Positions 34,342 through 46,407 of a stretch of DNA of 64,000 bases are shown in pieces. The stretch spans positions 17,138,938 to 17,202,937 of the forward strand of contig JAKZAP010000014.1 of NCBI GenBank assembly GCA_023053575.1, given 5' to 3'. This stretch comes from Branchinecta lynchi. Lineage: Eukaryota; Arthropoda; Branchiopoda; Anostraca; Branchinectidae. Under the pieces are notes generated by a model. The model saw only the letters and a list, made by a program, of their open reading frames with translations, was not told the origin of the DNA and searched no databases. The translations under genes and the position numbers were made by a program. The stretch's first letter is position 1; each line of letters opens with the position of its first letter.

Positions 34342-36533
34342 TTTTTATGGCACTTGCCCTTCGGCCAAGTGCCATATAGCGATCGCAATTTCTGTCCGTC
34401 CGTCGGTCTGTCGGTCTGTCCAGGTTTTGCTAGTTCGGGCACTTCCACATAAGCTAGGATGATAAAACTTGGCAGGCATATCAGGGACCCCAAATGATTA
34501 AGTTGGAAATAGTCACTTCCCCGATCCGAGCACCGTGGGGGGAGTGGAGGGAGGGGGAATCCGGAATCTTGAGGTATTTTTAACTTTTGAACGGGTGATC
34601 GGATCTCGATGAAACTTGATATTTGGAACGACCTCATGCCTCAGACGACCCACTTAAAAACTGGACCGGATCCGGTGACTTTTGGGGGGAGCTGGAGGGG
34701 GCAACCGGAAATCTTGGGAAACGCTATGAGTGGAGGGATCGAGATGAAACTTGGTGGGAAGACACCTAGCAAACACTAGATACATCGTTGACATAACCGA
34801 GCCGATTCGGGCACTGTGGGGGGGAGTGGAGGGAGGGGGAATCCGGAATCTTGAGGTATTTATAACTTTTGAACGGGTGATCGGATCTCGATGGAACTTG
34901 ATGTTTGGAAAGACCTCATGCCTCAGACGACCTACTTAAAATCCGGACCGGATCCGGTGACTTTTGGGGGGAGCTGGAGGGGGCAACCGGAAATCTTGGG
35001 AAACGCTATGAGTGGAGGGATCGAGATGAAACTTGGTGGGAAGACACCTAGCAAACACTAGATACATCATTGACATATCCGAGCCGATTCGGGTACTGTG
35101 GGGGGAGTAGAGGGAGGGGGAATCCGGAATCTTGAGGTATTTATAACTTTTGAACGGGTGATCGGATCTCGATGGAACTTGATATTTGGAAAGACCTCAT
35201 GCCTCAGACGACCTACTTAAAATCCGGACCGGATCCGGTGACTTTTGGGGGGAGCTGGAGGGGGCAACCGGAAATCTTGGGAAACGCTATGAGTGGAGGG
35301 ATCGAGATGAAACTTGGTGGAAAGACACCTAGCAAACACTAGATACATCATTGACATAACCGAGCCGATTCGGGTACTGTGGGGGGAGTAGAGGGAGGGG
35401 GAATCCGGAATCTTGAGGTATTTATAACTTTTGAACGGGTGATCGGATCTCGATGGAACTTGATATTTGGAAAGACCTCATCCCTCAGACGACCCACTTA
35501 AAATCTGGACCGGATCCGGTGACTTTTGGGGGGAGCTGGAGGGGGCAACCGGAAATCTTGGGAAACGCTATGAGTGGAGGGATCGAGATGAAACTTGGTG
35601 GGAAGACACCTAGCAAACACTAGATACATCGTTGACATAACCGAGCCGATTCGGGCACTGTGGGGGGAGTAGAGGGAGGGGGAATCCGGAATCTTGAGGT
35701 ATTTATAACTTTTGAACGGGGGATCGGATCTCGATGGAACTTGATATTTGGAAAGACCTCATCTCTCAGACGACCCACTTAAAATCTGGACCGGATCCGG
35801 TGACTTTTGGGGGGAGCTGGAGGGGGCAACCGGAAATCTTGGGAAACGCTATGAGTGGAGGGATCGAGATGAAACTTGGTGGGAAGACACCTAGCAAACA
35901 CTAGATACATCATTGACATAACCGAGCCGATTCGGGTACTGTGGGGGGAGTAGAGGGAGGGGGAATCCGGAATCTTGAGGTATTTATAACTTTTGAACGG
36001 GTGATCGGATCTCGATGGAGCTTGATATTTGGAAAGACCTCATCCCTCAGACGACCCACTTAAAATCTGGACCGGATCCGGTGACTTTTGGGGTGAGCTG
36101 GAGGGGGCAACCGGAAATCTTTGGAAACGCTATGAGTGGAGGGATCGAGATGAAACTTGGTGGGAAGACACCTAGCAAACACTAGATACATCATTGACAT
36201 AACCGAGCCGATTCGGGCACTGTCGGGGGAGTGGAGGGAGGGGGAATCCGGAATCTTGAGGTATTTATAACTTTTGAACGGGTGACCGGATCTCGATGAA
36301 ACTTGATATTTGGAAAGACCTCATGCCTCAGACAACCCACTTAAAATCCGGACCGGATCCGGTGACTTTTGGGGGGACCTGGAGGGAGAACCGGAAATAT
36401 TGGAAAACGCTATGAGTGGAGGGATCGAGATGAAACTTGGTGGGAAGACACCTAGCAAACACTAGATATATCATTGACATAACCGAGCCGTGCCTACTCG
36501 TAACAAGTGCCATATGAGCTCGTAGCTCTTGTT
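34342..36533 (+). mobile_element. Helentron-like family A element A5 with seven-unit array
   Basis: It has left hairpin (34349-34373) and GTCY tract (34393-34421), followed by seven modules of about 280 bp with ggatcgagatgaaacttgg. It ends caagtgccatatgagctcgt, agctcttgtt. The sequence is very close to A2 and to the reverse of A4, so the subfamily is young. It lies 2.9 kb from A4 in opposite orientation. Confidence 0.88.
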
Positions 36534-36640
36534 ACGGGTAGCATTCGCCAGAAGGGTTAGATAATATTTCATAAATTGTCTTTCTACACAGAAAATTGTC
36601 CAAAACGGCGTATGTGCGCCTGTCGCCCTCCATGGGCTTA

Positions 36641-36871
36641 TGGTCCATTTACACACTGCGTAAAATCCGAGTGTATTTTAAGACCCAAGCGTATTTTACG
36701 CATTTTTGAGCTTCAAAAGATTTCTAGCAATACGGACGTATTTGGATACAAAACGGACCGATTTCTCAAATACGTCCGTATTGCTAGAAATGTTTTCAAG
36801 CTCAAAACGTGCGTAAAATTCGCTCGGATTTCAAAATACGCTCGGATTTTACGCAGTGTGTAAACAAATCA
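36641..36871. mobile_element. Palindromic MITE, copy G2
   Basis: Its termini are tggtccatttacacactgcg and the complement of tgatttgtttacacactgcg. It is flanked by TTA (36638-36640, 36872-36874). Arms pair around caatacggacgtattt. It has small internal duplications compared with G1. Confidence 0.85.
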
Positions 36872-36875
36872 TTAT

Positions 36876-37015
36876 GCGTCTGTTTGACTCTTAAGTAGAT
36901 TTTGTTTGTATGTGTTGTGTTTTTCCCTAATTACGTCTTCATGTTTTCTTTTGTACTGGTTTTCGTCTTGTATGATTTGTGGGTTAAAAATAAATTATTA
37001 TTATTATATATAGTA
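36876..37015 (+). mobile_element. Retroelement 3'-end fragment
   Basis: It ends gggttaaaaataaattatta followed by an (att)n-like tail, the style of LINE or SINE 3' ends. There is no coding sequence. Confidence 0.4.
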
Positions 37016-38676
37016 AAATTTCATATTATTTATGAAAACATGGGGCAGAGCCACCTAGTGGAAACTCGTGGGGATTAAGACGATTGGAACGCAGCCTATT
37101 CGCTTAAACGCCGCAGCCGTCTTTCTCGAACTCTCGTATATGGACCAGAACCTGAACATGAGTGTGCGACTGAGAGCTTGATTTTATGGTAGTCGGCAAC
37201 AAAGGTGGTACCCAACAAGACTAGGGAGGGTGTCTTGAACCTGGTAATCTGGTAGCTCCACTGATAAGATCCGGTAGCTTCTTCCAATTAGTTAGGTGTT
37301 AATTATACTTAAAATTCCTCCTATTTCGCTCATCTCTATGTTACGTTTTGGTTAAGCTCTAAAATCTGCATAGCAGGATGGGAAGAGTGCAGCCTCCTTC
37401 GTTCTCTCACGTGAGCCAGTCAATGTAGTTGAAGCTGTAACTACGCTTGGTTTAAAAGTAGATTTGAAGGTCTAGACTTTTTTTTTCAGTGATTTGCGTA
37501 GTTCCTTGCCCCACCTTATATTTTTGTATCTTTATCAGTTAATTAATGTTCATGGTTTCCGCCCATAGTGTTCTCGAAGCTCATGAGAATGGACATAAAT
37601 ACTTGTTGAGGCCCAACTGACTGGGAAACATATATTAAAACAATTGATACACCCTGTGATTGATAGACCCTTTTTTCTTTATCAGTGTGGTTGGTTAATT
37701 GAATGACTGTTTCGTGTGTGGTTGGTTTATGCTGTACGCGTTCTCGCTTACTACGTCAAATAGTTTGTCATTTTTGTTTATTTTTCCCAAGAGGGCAAAA
37801 TATAAATTTGTATTTATTTATTTGGTAGATAGCAGGTCATTTCATACAGGTCGGATAAATTAAGTTATATTATTTTCGTTAGATTTATAGGGTACGTGGT
37901 TGTTGTTACTATAGTACAATTTTTAACAAGCACTGCATGTTCGAATTGTTTTTCTCCACAGTGCTTGTGTCATCTATTTGTATTTTTGTGTAAAATTAAA
38001 AAAACTTGAACTTGAACTGTCAATGAACGAACCGTTCTCCTAGCCCCGCTTGGATGCTACGATGCTTTGGCAGCGATATTTCGGCCCATCTTGGCACGGG
38101 TCAACGTTGGGGAAGAAACAAACCTGCAAGAATGGACAGTTACCAAACAGTGCGAAGGATAGCTAGCGACTTTTAAGGACAAATTGAAAGCAACAGATTT
38201 GTGTTCTCCTCTGATGTTATCGATAACACAAGGCAGCGAGGGGGCCCATATTTAAAATAAGGACCTTATGACACCCTTACAAATCTCGTAGTCGGGGGCG
38301 TCCCAACACCGGACTTCCAGGCGTTTTGGCCTTGAAGCTTGGCTTGTATACCATAGGCCTACTGCCTCAGGACAGTTGAGAAAATCAAAATATGTTTGAT
38401 GTTGTTCATTCCGTTAGTTTTACCTCAGAAGACGTTTATTGTCTAGTCGTCTTTTAGGTGCCGAGATATTATGGGGTTGACTCACGCGATTTATCTCTAC
38501 CAGATCATCAGTCTGTAGCGAGTGGGCAAGAGAAGAAAAGCACTAAGTGGGATGGAAATAAACCAGCACATTCAGAAATATTATAACGGGTAATATTTCA
38601 ATCAGCTCTGATTTAATAGAAATTGGCTTTAAAAAAAAATAAAAATTTATTATTTATTTATTAATAGAAAAATACC
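37016..38676 (+). other. Shc intron 3, 3' unassigned part with F and LINE remnants
   Basis: A retroelement tail, aattaaaaaaacttgaactt, gaact, ends near 38017, in + orientation. A family F remnant, cagcgatatttcggcccatc to ggggaagaaacaaacctgca, lies at about 38070-38130. No exon was recognised. Confidence 0.5.
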
Positions 38677-38680
38677 TTAA

Positions 38681-39349
38681 AGCACAATGGACACTTATAA
38701 TGCTTTACTTTGTATTAAATGCTACATAAATAAACATTTCCAACTTCCTTTAGAAGGCGCTACGAAAATCGGCCGTTTTCTTGTTATCCCTTGTCTTTAC
38801 CTCTCTGGCATTTCGGCGATCCAAATCTTAGGAGCTGGATATCGTGGCAGGAAATTCAAAAACTCCCAGCAATGCTTGATAGAAAAGGATATATTTGAGA
38901 TGTCACCAAAGTCAAGCAGCAGATGCAGTTTCCCTGATTGTTCTAGTGTTTCGTCCGAAGTTCTATGGCATAAAGTGCCTATTAAAAGTTTTTCTTTGTG
39001 GAATAGTGTTGTGAAGCTTGATTAACTTACTTTATAAAATGTACCAGAATATGCAATAAGCTTATAAAAAATAACATAGCTACAAAAATCATTCAAAAAC
39101 AAATAACCTATTCAAATCTGAATTATACAAGCTGATTTATACATAAAATAAAGGTCTACTAAGTATTATGAGAAAAATCGCTCTTATCTTTGTCAAAGCT
39201 GGTAAATTGAGCATGTACTGGCCCAAAAAATTACGCTTTGAAATATAACAGAGAGGAAACTGTCGAAAAAGCTGCTGATCTAGGGGGTAAGCATTGTTCC
39301 TAGGTTGTTACAGAATGGAATTGGGGTAGTTTGATGTGCCCATTGAACT
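38681..39349 (-). mobile_element. piggyBac-like TTAA MITE, copy I2 (inverted)
   Basis: The 669-bp copy is the reverse complement of I1, flanked by TTAA (38677-38680, 39350-39353). It ends 83 bp before the last Shc exon. TTAA on both sides of both copies shows two separate insertions and not one inverted duplication. Confidence 0.87.
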
Positions 39350-39432
39350 TTAAGCCGAAGCTTCTTTCTTTTGCACGACACCCCTCATTATCTCTCTGTT
39401 TTTGACTTTCTTAACTCCGATTTTGCTTGCAG

Positions 39433-39570
39433 GTCCGAACGAAAGATAGAGTCTTCGACAGCGTTAGTCATCTCATCAATTACCACTGCACTAATTCTCT
39501 GCCGATCGTGTCAGCAGAAAGTGCACTAGTTCTCCGGATTCCGCTTCGCCGCACAACCCCTTTTCATTAG
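39433..39570 (+). CDS. Shc adaptor, terminal SH2 exon with stop codon
   Basis: The exon begins after the acceptor tttgcttgcag in phase 0 and ends with TAG at 39568-39570. Its 45 codons start [18 protein letters not shown], giving DPEGV|VRTKD across the junction, a Shc-specific phrase. [18 protein letters not shown], the end of the SH2 fold, follows, with a 7-residue tail. The protein stops just after SH2, as in vertebrate Shc. Together the four exons give about 188 residues of the C-terminal half. The following 41 kb contains no further Shc sequence. Confidence 0.95.
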   Translation, partial: VRTKDRVFDSVSHLINYHCTNSLPIVSAESALVLRIPLRRTTPFH

Positions 39571-41107
39571 TACAGCGAAAATGATGATAAGGGCATCGGG
39601 TAAATGCAGTACCTACAGATTAGTGAATAGGCACGAGCTTTTGGAAGATTAGTGAGCTCGTTCTTTAAATTGCCCAGGATCGTCGCGAACTGTACCCGCA
39701 ACTCTTGTAGTAACGTCCGTGCATCCCCCGTGCATTAGCCCTATAGACCAGCGATTCACCAGCGACCTTTGAATTCCATCTAGAAATCGTTTTGTTGGGC
39801 GTCATTTCGTCATCACAAAAGTAACAAAGAGGAAATCATGTTCGAGTAGGAGAGGCCTGTGGCCGTAATTGACAGAGAAAGAGTGGGAACTTTTCTGTTT
39901 GAAGGAACCAATCAAGTTTTTGTCCAGGCTGATGATAGAAATCAGGTTTTTCCGTCCGGATTTTCTATATGTTTGATCATAAAGTGATCAACTTTTCCTC
40001 ACCTAACTTGATGAGGATGCCGAAAATTCTGGCAGGAACTACAGTACACGACAGCCCGATGCATAACAGAGATACTTTACGTTGGAGACAAAAATATTTC
40101 ACCTAATGCTGCTGTTGTGTACAGAAAATTACGCCTGATGAAATAATGATGTTGTCCAAACGCCCAAAGTGGTTAGTGGCTGAACGAAAATCACTTCGTC
40201 GATTTTGCTATGCATGCGTGTAGTATAGGAGATGACTCGAGTTAGCAACCCCTCCCCTTTGTCGGAAAATGGTCGGTTTGGAATGGGGCGTTAGTCGACG
40301 GCATCATCGATACTTGCTACGGTAGAGGTATGTTACTTTGACGCTCATTCGACTTCGGATGGGGAAGTCATAATAAACACGCAATCAGATTTTCTGTTAA
40401 ATGTTCATCCGCCCACAAGGAGTTACTTTGATTTAGCAGTTGTTGACTTTTACACCTCAACAAATTTATGTGGTCGTAAATATCGCCCAAAGAAACCATT
40501 TTGGTATTACTTGTTAAAACGGCTGGTGAAGCTTGTGAATGCGTGGAGAATCAGATAATGTGACCTGTTGAGACGTTGTGGAACTCCAGTCGAACTCTGA
40601 AACTTTAGAATTTCGTGATTTTCAGTAGTTTTTGTGACAATCAATTTATCTGTACCCTATAGTTCTTGTACTCGATGTGTTTCCCAGTTCAGGGTTGCGA
40701 GTACTAGCAAGGGCCCATAATTTGTTCGTAACTTAGATGTTCACAAGGATTTTCCGCGACCTCTAACATAGCATCTTCTTCCCACTCTTCCTTTAATACC
40801 CCCCCTCCTCTCAGTGGAACCTACTCTTCCATTTATCTTTAACTCCTTACTTCTTCTCCACTTCCCACTCAGTTTATGTTCAGTTTCTGTCCATGTGTAA
40901 CCTTTTTTACGTTCCTTTCTTGGTTAGATGAAGTAAGATACTTTGACGAAAGAAGTGGATTTTGTTTATTTTTTTTCTGCGACTTTTAACATAGTGGTTT
41001 TCACCTCACTTGATTCAAGATCAGTTTTTTTTTTCTTCAGTGCGTATGAGTGGCCACAAGTGACATCTTTCTTTGGACGGATATAATAAAATGCTTCAAC
41101 CAACAAA
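39571..41107 (+). other. Probable Shc 3' UTR and downstream sequence
   Basis: No coding exon or recognised repeat was seen. Possible polyadenylation hexamers AATAAA lie at 40372-40377 and 41085-41090. Neither can be chosen from sequence alone. Confidence 0.4.
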
Positions 41108-41407
41108 GAGCGTGTTCCACCCTTCCTACAGTTTATTAGTTTACTGTTTTCGTTCCAACCTCGTGAAAAGCTACTACGCTGACCGTTCCAGCTTTCTCGA
41201 AATAGTAACTGTTAGTAGTATTTGCTTACCACGCTGGAGAGCGTAGTAAGCATGATAACCACGATCTCTGTGATGCGATTGGCGGGATTGGCGCATGGCC
41301 CGATATCTTGCCAGAAGTAGAAAAAACTTTCCAGCCTTGACGTCAAGAAGCCAGAAGCAGAAACGTAATGCGTAGTTACTACGGTAAGTAGGGTGGAACA
41401 CAACCGA
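41108..41407 (+). mobile_element. MITE family E, copy E3
   Basis: It starts gagcgtgttccacccttcct and ends ggtaagtagggtggaacac. It is more diverged than E1 and E2, and its right terminus is eroded. No target duplication was seen. Confidence 0.75.
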
Positions 41408-43261
41408 AATCGGTCATATTTTATTTTGTTCCGGTATTTGTCTACTGAGTGTCCCGTTTATCCAAAGTATGGCGCGCCATATGCATTTCGTCTTAGCTGT
41501 ACGTCATCTAGCGTCAAACGTGAAAGCTTATACGGGGCGGGAGGTCGTTGAGAAATTATGCCAGTAGAACGTCCTTGTGAATGTCTATGAATAACGCGTC
41601 ATATGCTCTTGGTACATGCAAGAATAGATAATCTACTGTCCCGACTATAATTTTTCCCTTTCTGTTTCGTTTATTCCCTTCTGTTTCGAAAAGTTTGCAG
41701 TTTGGCTCTTGTTTTGTCTTACTACGTCGGCAAGGTAGTTTGTAGTTTCAGGCTCGAAACTACAGCAAACGGAATGGATAAATAAAACGGCTTTTAAGCG
41801 AAAATACATAAAAAAAAAACAGTTAAAGTTTCATTAGTGTATTGATTTGTTGGAGCTTGGCTGGATCTTCAGTGCGAAGCATAGAGCTCTCTTGAAATTT
41901 GCTGCAGGCGAATTGTGTTGGAACACAGCCTACAAAGGCATTCTTTGCAGTTGACCCCCTAAAGGGACAAGCTATATTTGACAATGGTCAGTCCTCGAGT
42001 CAAATACCAAAACTAATTGGCTTGTGCTCTTGGGGGTTGGAATACGGTTTGCGTGTTCTGGTTTTGTCCCCACACAAAAGCCATGCATGGCATTATTCGG
42101 AGGGTTTATTATCTATTTTTACTGTATCTTAGAGCTATAGTTCAGTTCTACATTAGCGTGTAAACCATAGCACTCTTATAGTACGGCTGCGTAGCTGACC
42201 CAGTCAAAAGCGCTAACCTGTCCGTATTTTAGCACACACTTTGCTAGATATATAGCCGGCTGTGAGATTACGAATGGCCATTTTTGTTGTTATGTAGGGT
42301 CGGATTCTTATACTGCGCATGACTAGTTCTCAGTCAGTTTAAATGCTTCTGCCAGACAGTAGAGTTACTAGGGCGATTCTGGCGGTCTGAAAAGCTCCTT
42401 AGGCTTATACGTCGTGTGTTTTGTGACTGCGGCCAAAATCTCGCTTCGCTTTCCGAGGCTTTCTGGCGCTCCGCTAGGTTTGGAAAGTGACGTGAAAAGT
42501 GAGTCCACTCCGTACCTGGAAACTGGGCTCGGTTAGCCAGCGAGTAGTTGTAAAGGCGCAAGGACTTTCCGTTTGTCCTGCTGCTCGGTCGGTTCTCTAT
42601 GAGATCGCCCTAATGATTGTGTAGGGTCGTCCTGTACTGAGCTTTACCATTTCAGAACTCTCCTACCTTCTCCGCAGATTGTGAAGTCAGTTCTGGATAT
42701 CGAGCTTGATATAGACATTAGTGTTGGATATAAGCTGCGTTCTTTACCGCCAGAGGACTCTCTAGTGGTCTCCTGTTTTTTACCTATATGACGTTTTGGT
42801 ATTCATTGGTGACTGCTCCCTAGAAAACTAAAGTAAAATCGGTAGTTTCGGACCAGTGATCTTTTGGGAAACAATAGGAGCCTCGCAACAAAAGAGTCAA
42901 ACATGCACAAATTAGCGTAATGCCCGTAAGGGCGATAAAATGACAATGGGAGTTCGAAACCTCGGTAACTATAATGGTTGGGATACTTTTGGCTTTTCAA
43001 AGACTCCGTGTTAGTCTTCCCGCTTTGAGCAATGTACTGTTTGTAAGATGTTGGAACACGTCTTTCACGAGTGCCACCCTGTACTGTGAAAACTATACCG
43101 CGATTTAAGTTTTGAGCCCTAGTTTCAATTGTAATAGGGGCGTTTGTAGTTTCTAGTCTTTATTCCCTGTCTATGTTGTTTCCTTGGAGTTTATTTGGTC
43201 TTATCATCTTCTCGTGACTTCTTGACAGAACCTGCTTCCCAACCACGCCCTCCTCAATGAG
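41408..43261. other. Intergenic sequence with one weak repeat
   Basis: At about 42735-42815 the sequence agctgcgttcttt ... ggtgactgctccc resembles the flanks of B1 (6710-6751 and 8831-8880), so it is another copy of the element B1 landed in, without the B insertion. Otherwise no gene was recognised. Confidence 0.4.
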
Positions 43262-43540
43262 GTATGGACAAATATTCCTTCAGCCCAAGCTGACTGCGAA
43301 TCATATTTGATGGTGCAAACGGATACGTCAGCTGAATTTTATTGGAGCTGTATTTCGGCCCTTCTTGGCAAGGGTCCTCTTCAGGCTCAAAACCGCTCAA
43401 GTTTGAAAAACTAGCTTGTGGGAAACACGTCCTTCCAACTTGAGCGGTTTTGAGCCTGAAGAGGACCCTTGCCAATAAGGGCCGAAATATAGCTCCAATA
43501 AAATTGAGCTGACGTATTCGTTTTGCACCATCAAATATGA
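43262..43540. repeat. Foldback element F3
   Basis: Arms 43301-43405 and 43437-43540 are inverted and almost identical (atttcggcccttcttggcaa, cagctgaattttattggagc), around a 31-bp loop. The outer left sequence cagcccaagctgactgc is the family F terminus. Confidence 0.85.
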
Positions 43541-44337
43541 GGTATAGACACTGTTGAGCAGGAAAATTGAGCCATGAAATTTGTTACAGCGCTGGGGAGT
43601 CCCAGATCCAAAACGGAGTATAGGAAAATCAGAAACCACCAGTGAGTGCTCTGGTGACAAAGTGCACAAGCTCAACTCGCTATAGATCCCAAAGTCAAGA
43701 TTCCTGCTAGATTGCTCTGTCAGCGAAACAAAGCAGTGCAGCGGCTGTCTGGTCCTGCTAACCCAACATATCGGTCCCTCTATTTCGGTGCCTTTTGGCC
43801 TATTTCGTAACCAAAAAGTTTTTAATTCTAAATGTGAACTCATCTTGAACCGTATTATATTGTACCGATATTATAATGTCGCTGGTTTTTGTTCGCCCTG
43901 AGCCCGTTTGTGAGTGTTATACACTGTTCTCTCCGTTTTTGTTACGTTTTGCAGATTCTGTTCATGTTCACGGTTCAGAATAAAACTACCCCATAATCAA
44001 CAAGACCAAAGGGTTCGATAGGATCCTAAAGGTGAATATTTATTGGACTTCTTCTTCCAGACAATCGGGTTTTTCTGTCGTCGCCAGGTTCCGCAAACTC
44101 GTTATATGGCCCCAGGTCAGACTACACTGTAAACAAAATCCTGCAGTATTTTCTACTGTTACTGATCTTGTCTCTAAAAAGATAGTCTTATCTCTTATTC
44201 GGATTAATCTTATCTCCGTAGAGATGAGATTAATCCCAGTAGCAAATACTGCAGTTACCTTTAATCTGTACTCGGAGAAACTTTTACACTGTACCCAGCT
44301 TTTGGCCTGATTGCGACCGGAATACCAATGCTAATTG
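43541..44337. other. Intergenic spacer with a family B end
   Basis: At about 44001-44068 a minus-oriented B terminus is present: aacaagaccaaagggttcga, taggatcc and ccagacaatcggg. An antisense 148-codon frame (43397-43843) starts inside F3 and has no recognisable domain. Confidence 0.45.
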
Positions 44338-46295
44338 AACAAGATCTAGAAGCTCATATGGCACTTGCAAGGCTGGGTCGGAGGATGAAAGTAGGAGTTT
44401 GCCAATTCGTGGGTTTGTTGTGACCATTAAGCAAAAGCCTTGACACAAAAATAATCGTAGTCCTTCTGTGATCATGAAGTGTATCGTTTGGTCAAAAGTT
44501 TCTTTCACTTTATTTGCGATTAAGATTAACAAATTTTGCGATTAAAAATTTCACAGTCATGATCGATGATTTTTGGGAGTTAATCCTCATCTTCGACAAA
44601 GACGCTTGCTGAGTAGCATCCTCAAGTAGAGCCGTAATTGAACTTTTTATGTTCCGTCGACATACCTCCAGTGCAGACAGGTCGTCCACGTACTTCCAAC
44701 GATCTGGGTGGTCAGTCAATAGGCTATTGATCATTATTAAAAATAAAATTGGTCCCATTAGAGTTCCTTGGGGGACACCACAAAAAATAGGGAGGGGATC
44801 AGAAAAGACGTTTTTGTATTTAAGCACTTGAGAACGATTTGTTAATAAAGAAGCAACAATTTTGACTAAAAAAGGACTCACTTGGAACTCGATCAACAGT
44901 TTGTTTACAAGGATATTGTGGTCAATTAGGTCGAAAGCTTTCTGGAGATCTATTAATAAAAGATTCAACCAAGTATCAGGGTTTTCAAGATTTTTCAGAA
45001 TAGTGTCAAGCAGACTAACAAGGTAGTACGAAGTAGAGACCTCCTTGAGGTTCCCGAATTGTTGTAAATCAATAAGATCAAGAATCTCTGCCTATAACCA
45101 ATCGGCCAAGAAACCCTCGTACATTTTTGAAAAAACTGGGGTCAGTGTTATTGGTCGAACACCACTAAAATCGTTCGAACGATCCCCTTCTTTTGGATTG
45201 GTGTGATATAACCCAGCTTCCAGCAAGACGGGTAATTTTCGGATTTACTGTATCATTGAAAATGTCTGCAAGGGGTGTTACTAACTTATCAGGAAATGCT
45301 TTTATTAGATCCACTGGGATATCAATCGGACATATACTAGTAATCTTCAGCCCATGTATTTTTGTAATTATTTCTTTCGCTGAAATTACGGGAATTTTTT
45401 CTTTTGGAGTTTCGGGGATGTGTTGGTTGACTGCGAGAGGAGGGAATGTTTGAACAATCGTGGCAAGATGTTTGTTAAGCTTGGCTGTCTGAAGCGGCGG
45501 TTCTTCTTCCTAGCACATATGGAAGTACTTTAATTCGCGATCGTCGAAACTTCCGATCCCGTCCCCTCCATCTCCCTCCACAGTGCCCGAATCCTGCCCG
45601 GTTCTGTCACTAATCTATCTAGGGCTTGTGCTTGTTCTTCCAACCAAGTTTCATCTCATCCTTTCGAAAGTTATACGTACCTCAAGATTCAGGATTCCCC
45701 CTTAGTCGGATCGGGGAACTGACTATTTCCAAGTTAATATGGGGGTCTCTGATACACCTGACAAGTTTCAGCGTCTTAGCCCACCTGGAAGTACCTTAAT
45801 TACGGAATCCCCCTCCAGCTCCCCCCACAGTGCCCAAATCCGGTCCAGTTCTGTCAGTGATGAAACTAGGGCTTGTGATTGTTCCTCCCATCAAGTTTCA
45901 TCCTGATGGCTGCACTCTAAGCGTGTCACAAGATTTCTGGTCCCCCCTCGGACTCCCCCCCCCCCATGTTCATTGGATCTGGTCCGGATTCGAAATAGGA
46001 CATCTGAGTTACGAGGTTGTTCCAAATATCAAGTTTCATTAAGATCCGATCACCCGTTCCAAAGTCATACATACCTCAAGATTGCGGCTTCCCGCTCCCT
46101 CCACTCCACCCACGGTTGTCAGATCGGGGAACTTACTATTTCCAAGATCGTTTGGTCGGTTCCCTGATATGCCTGCCAAGTTTCATAATCCTAGCACTTC
46201 TGGAAGTACCATAATTCGAGAACAGTGAACCGACGGACTGACGGAAAAGTTATCGATTTATGGCACTGGAGCGAAGCTGCAAGTGCCATAAAAAA
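44338..46295 (-). mobile_element. Helentron-like family A element A6 carrying RT fragment
   Basis: Minus-oriented. The right terminus aacaagatctagaagctcat is at 44338, and the left hairpin ggcactggagcgaagctgca, agtgcc ends at 46288. Its first ~185 bp match the start of A7 (46408-46700). An internal block, about 44527-45505, encodes reverse transcriptase instead of A modules (separate entry). Confidence 0.75.
44510..45510 (-). pseudogene. Non-LTR reverse transcriptase fragment (CR1/jockey-like)
   Basis: Read on the minus strand, the frame gives PKEGDRSNDFSGVRPIT, then FGNLKEVSTSYYLVSLL, LLIDLQKAFDLIDHN (motif A, Asp-Leu-x-Lys-Ala-Phe), FCGVPQGTLMGPILFL (motif B) and KYVDDLS (catalytic Y-V-D-D), then an end near NSQKSSIMTVKFL. 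The N-terminal part (LADIFNDTV, about 45240-45480) lies in another frame, so there is a frameshift near 45241. An in-frame TAG lies at about 45085. Endonuclease, C-terminal region and 3' UTR are absent. This is the core RT domain of a clade common in aquatic invertebrates, and it is not active. Confidence 0.9.
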
Positions 46296-46407
46296 CGTAA
46301 AATATTGTATTCGAACATGTTCCTTACCTATGTATAGGTATTATTAATATCGTCACTGTCACGCATTGAGGGGTCAAGCGGCATTATTAAAAATGTCGGG
46401 GTGACGA

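Noticed and set aside
17563..39349. I1/I2 as a single inverted segmental duplication
   Set aside because: Each copy has precise termini and its own TTAA flanks, which shows two transposon insertions.
43397..43843. 148-codon minus-strand frame
   Set aside because: It runs into the F3 foldback arm and shows no protein family features.
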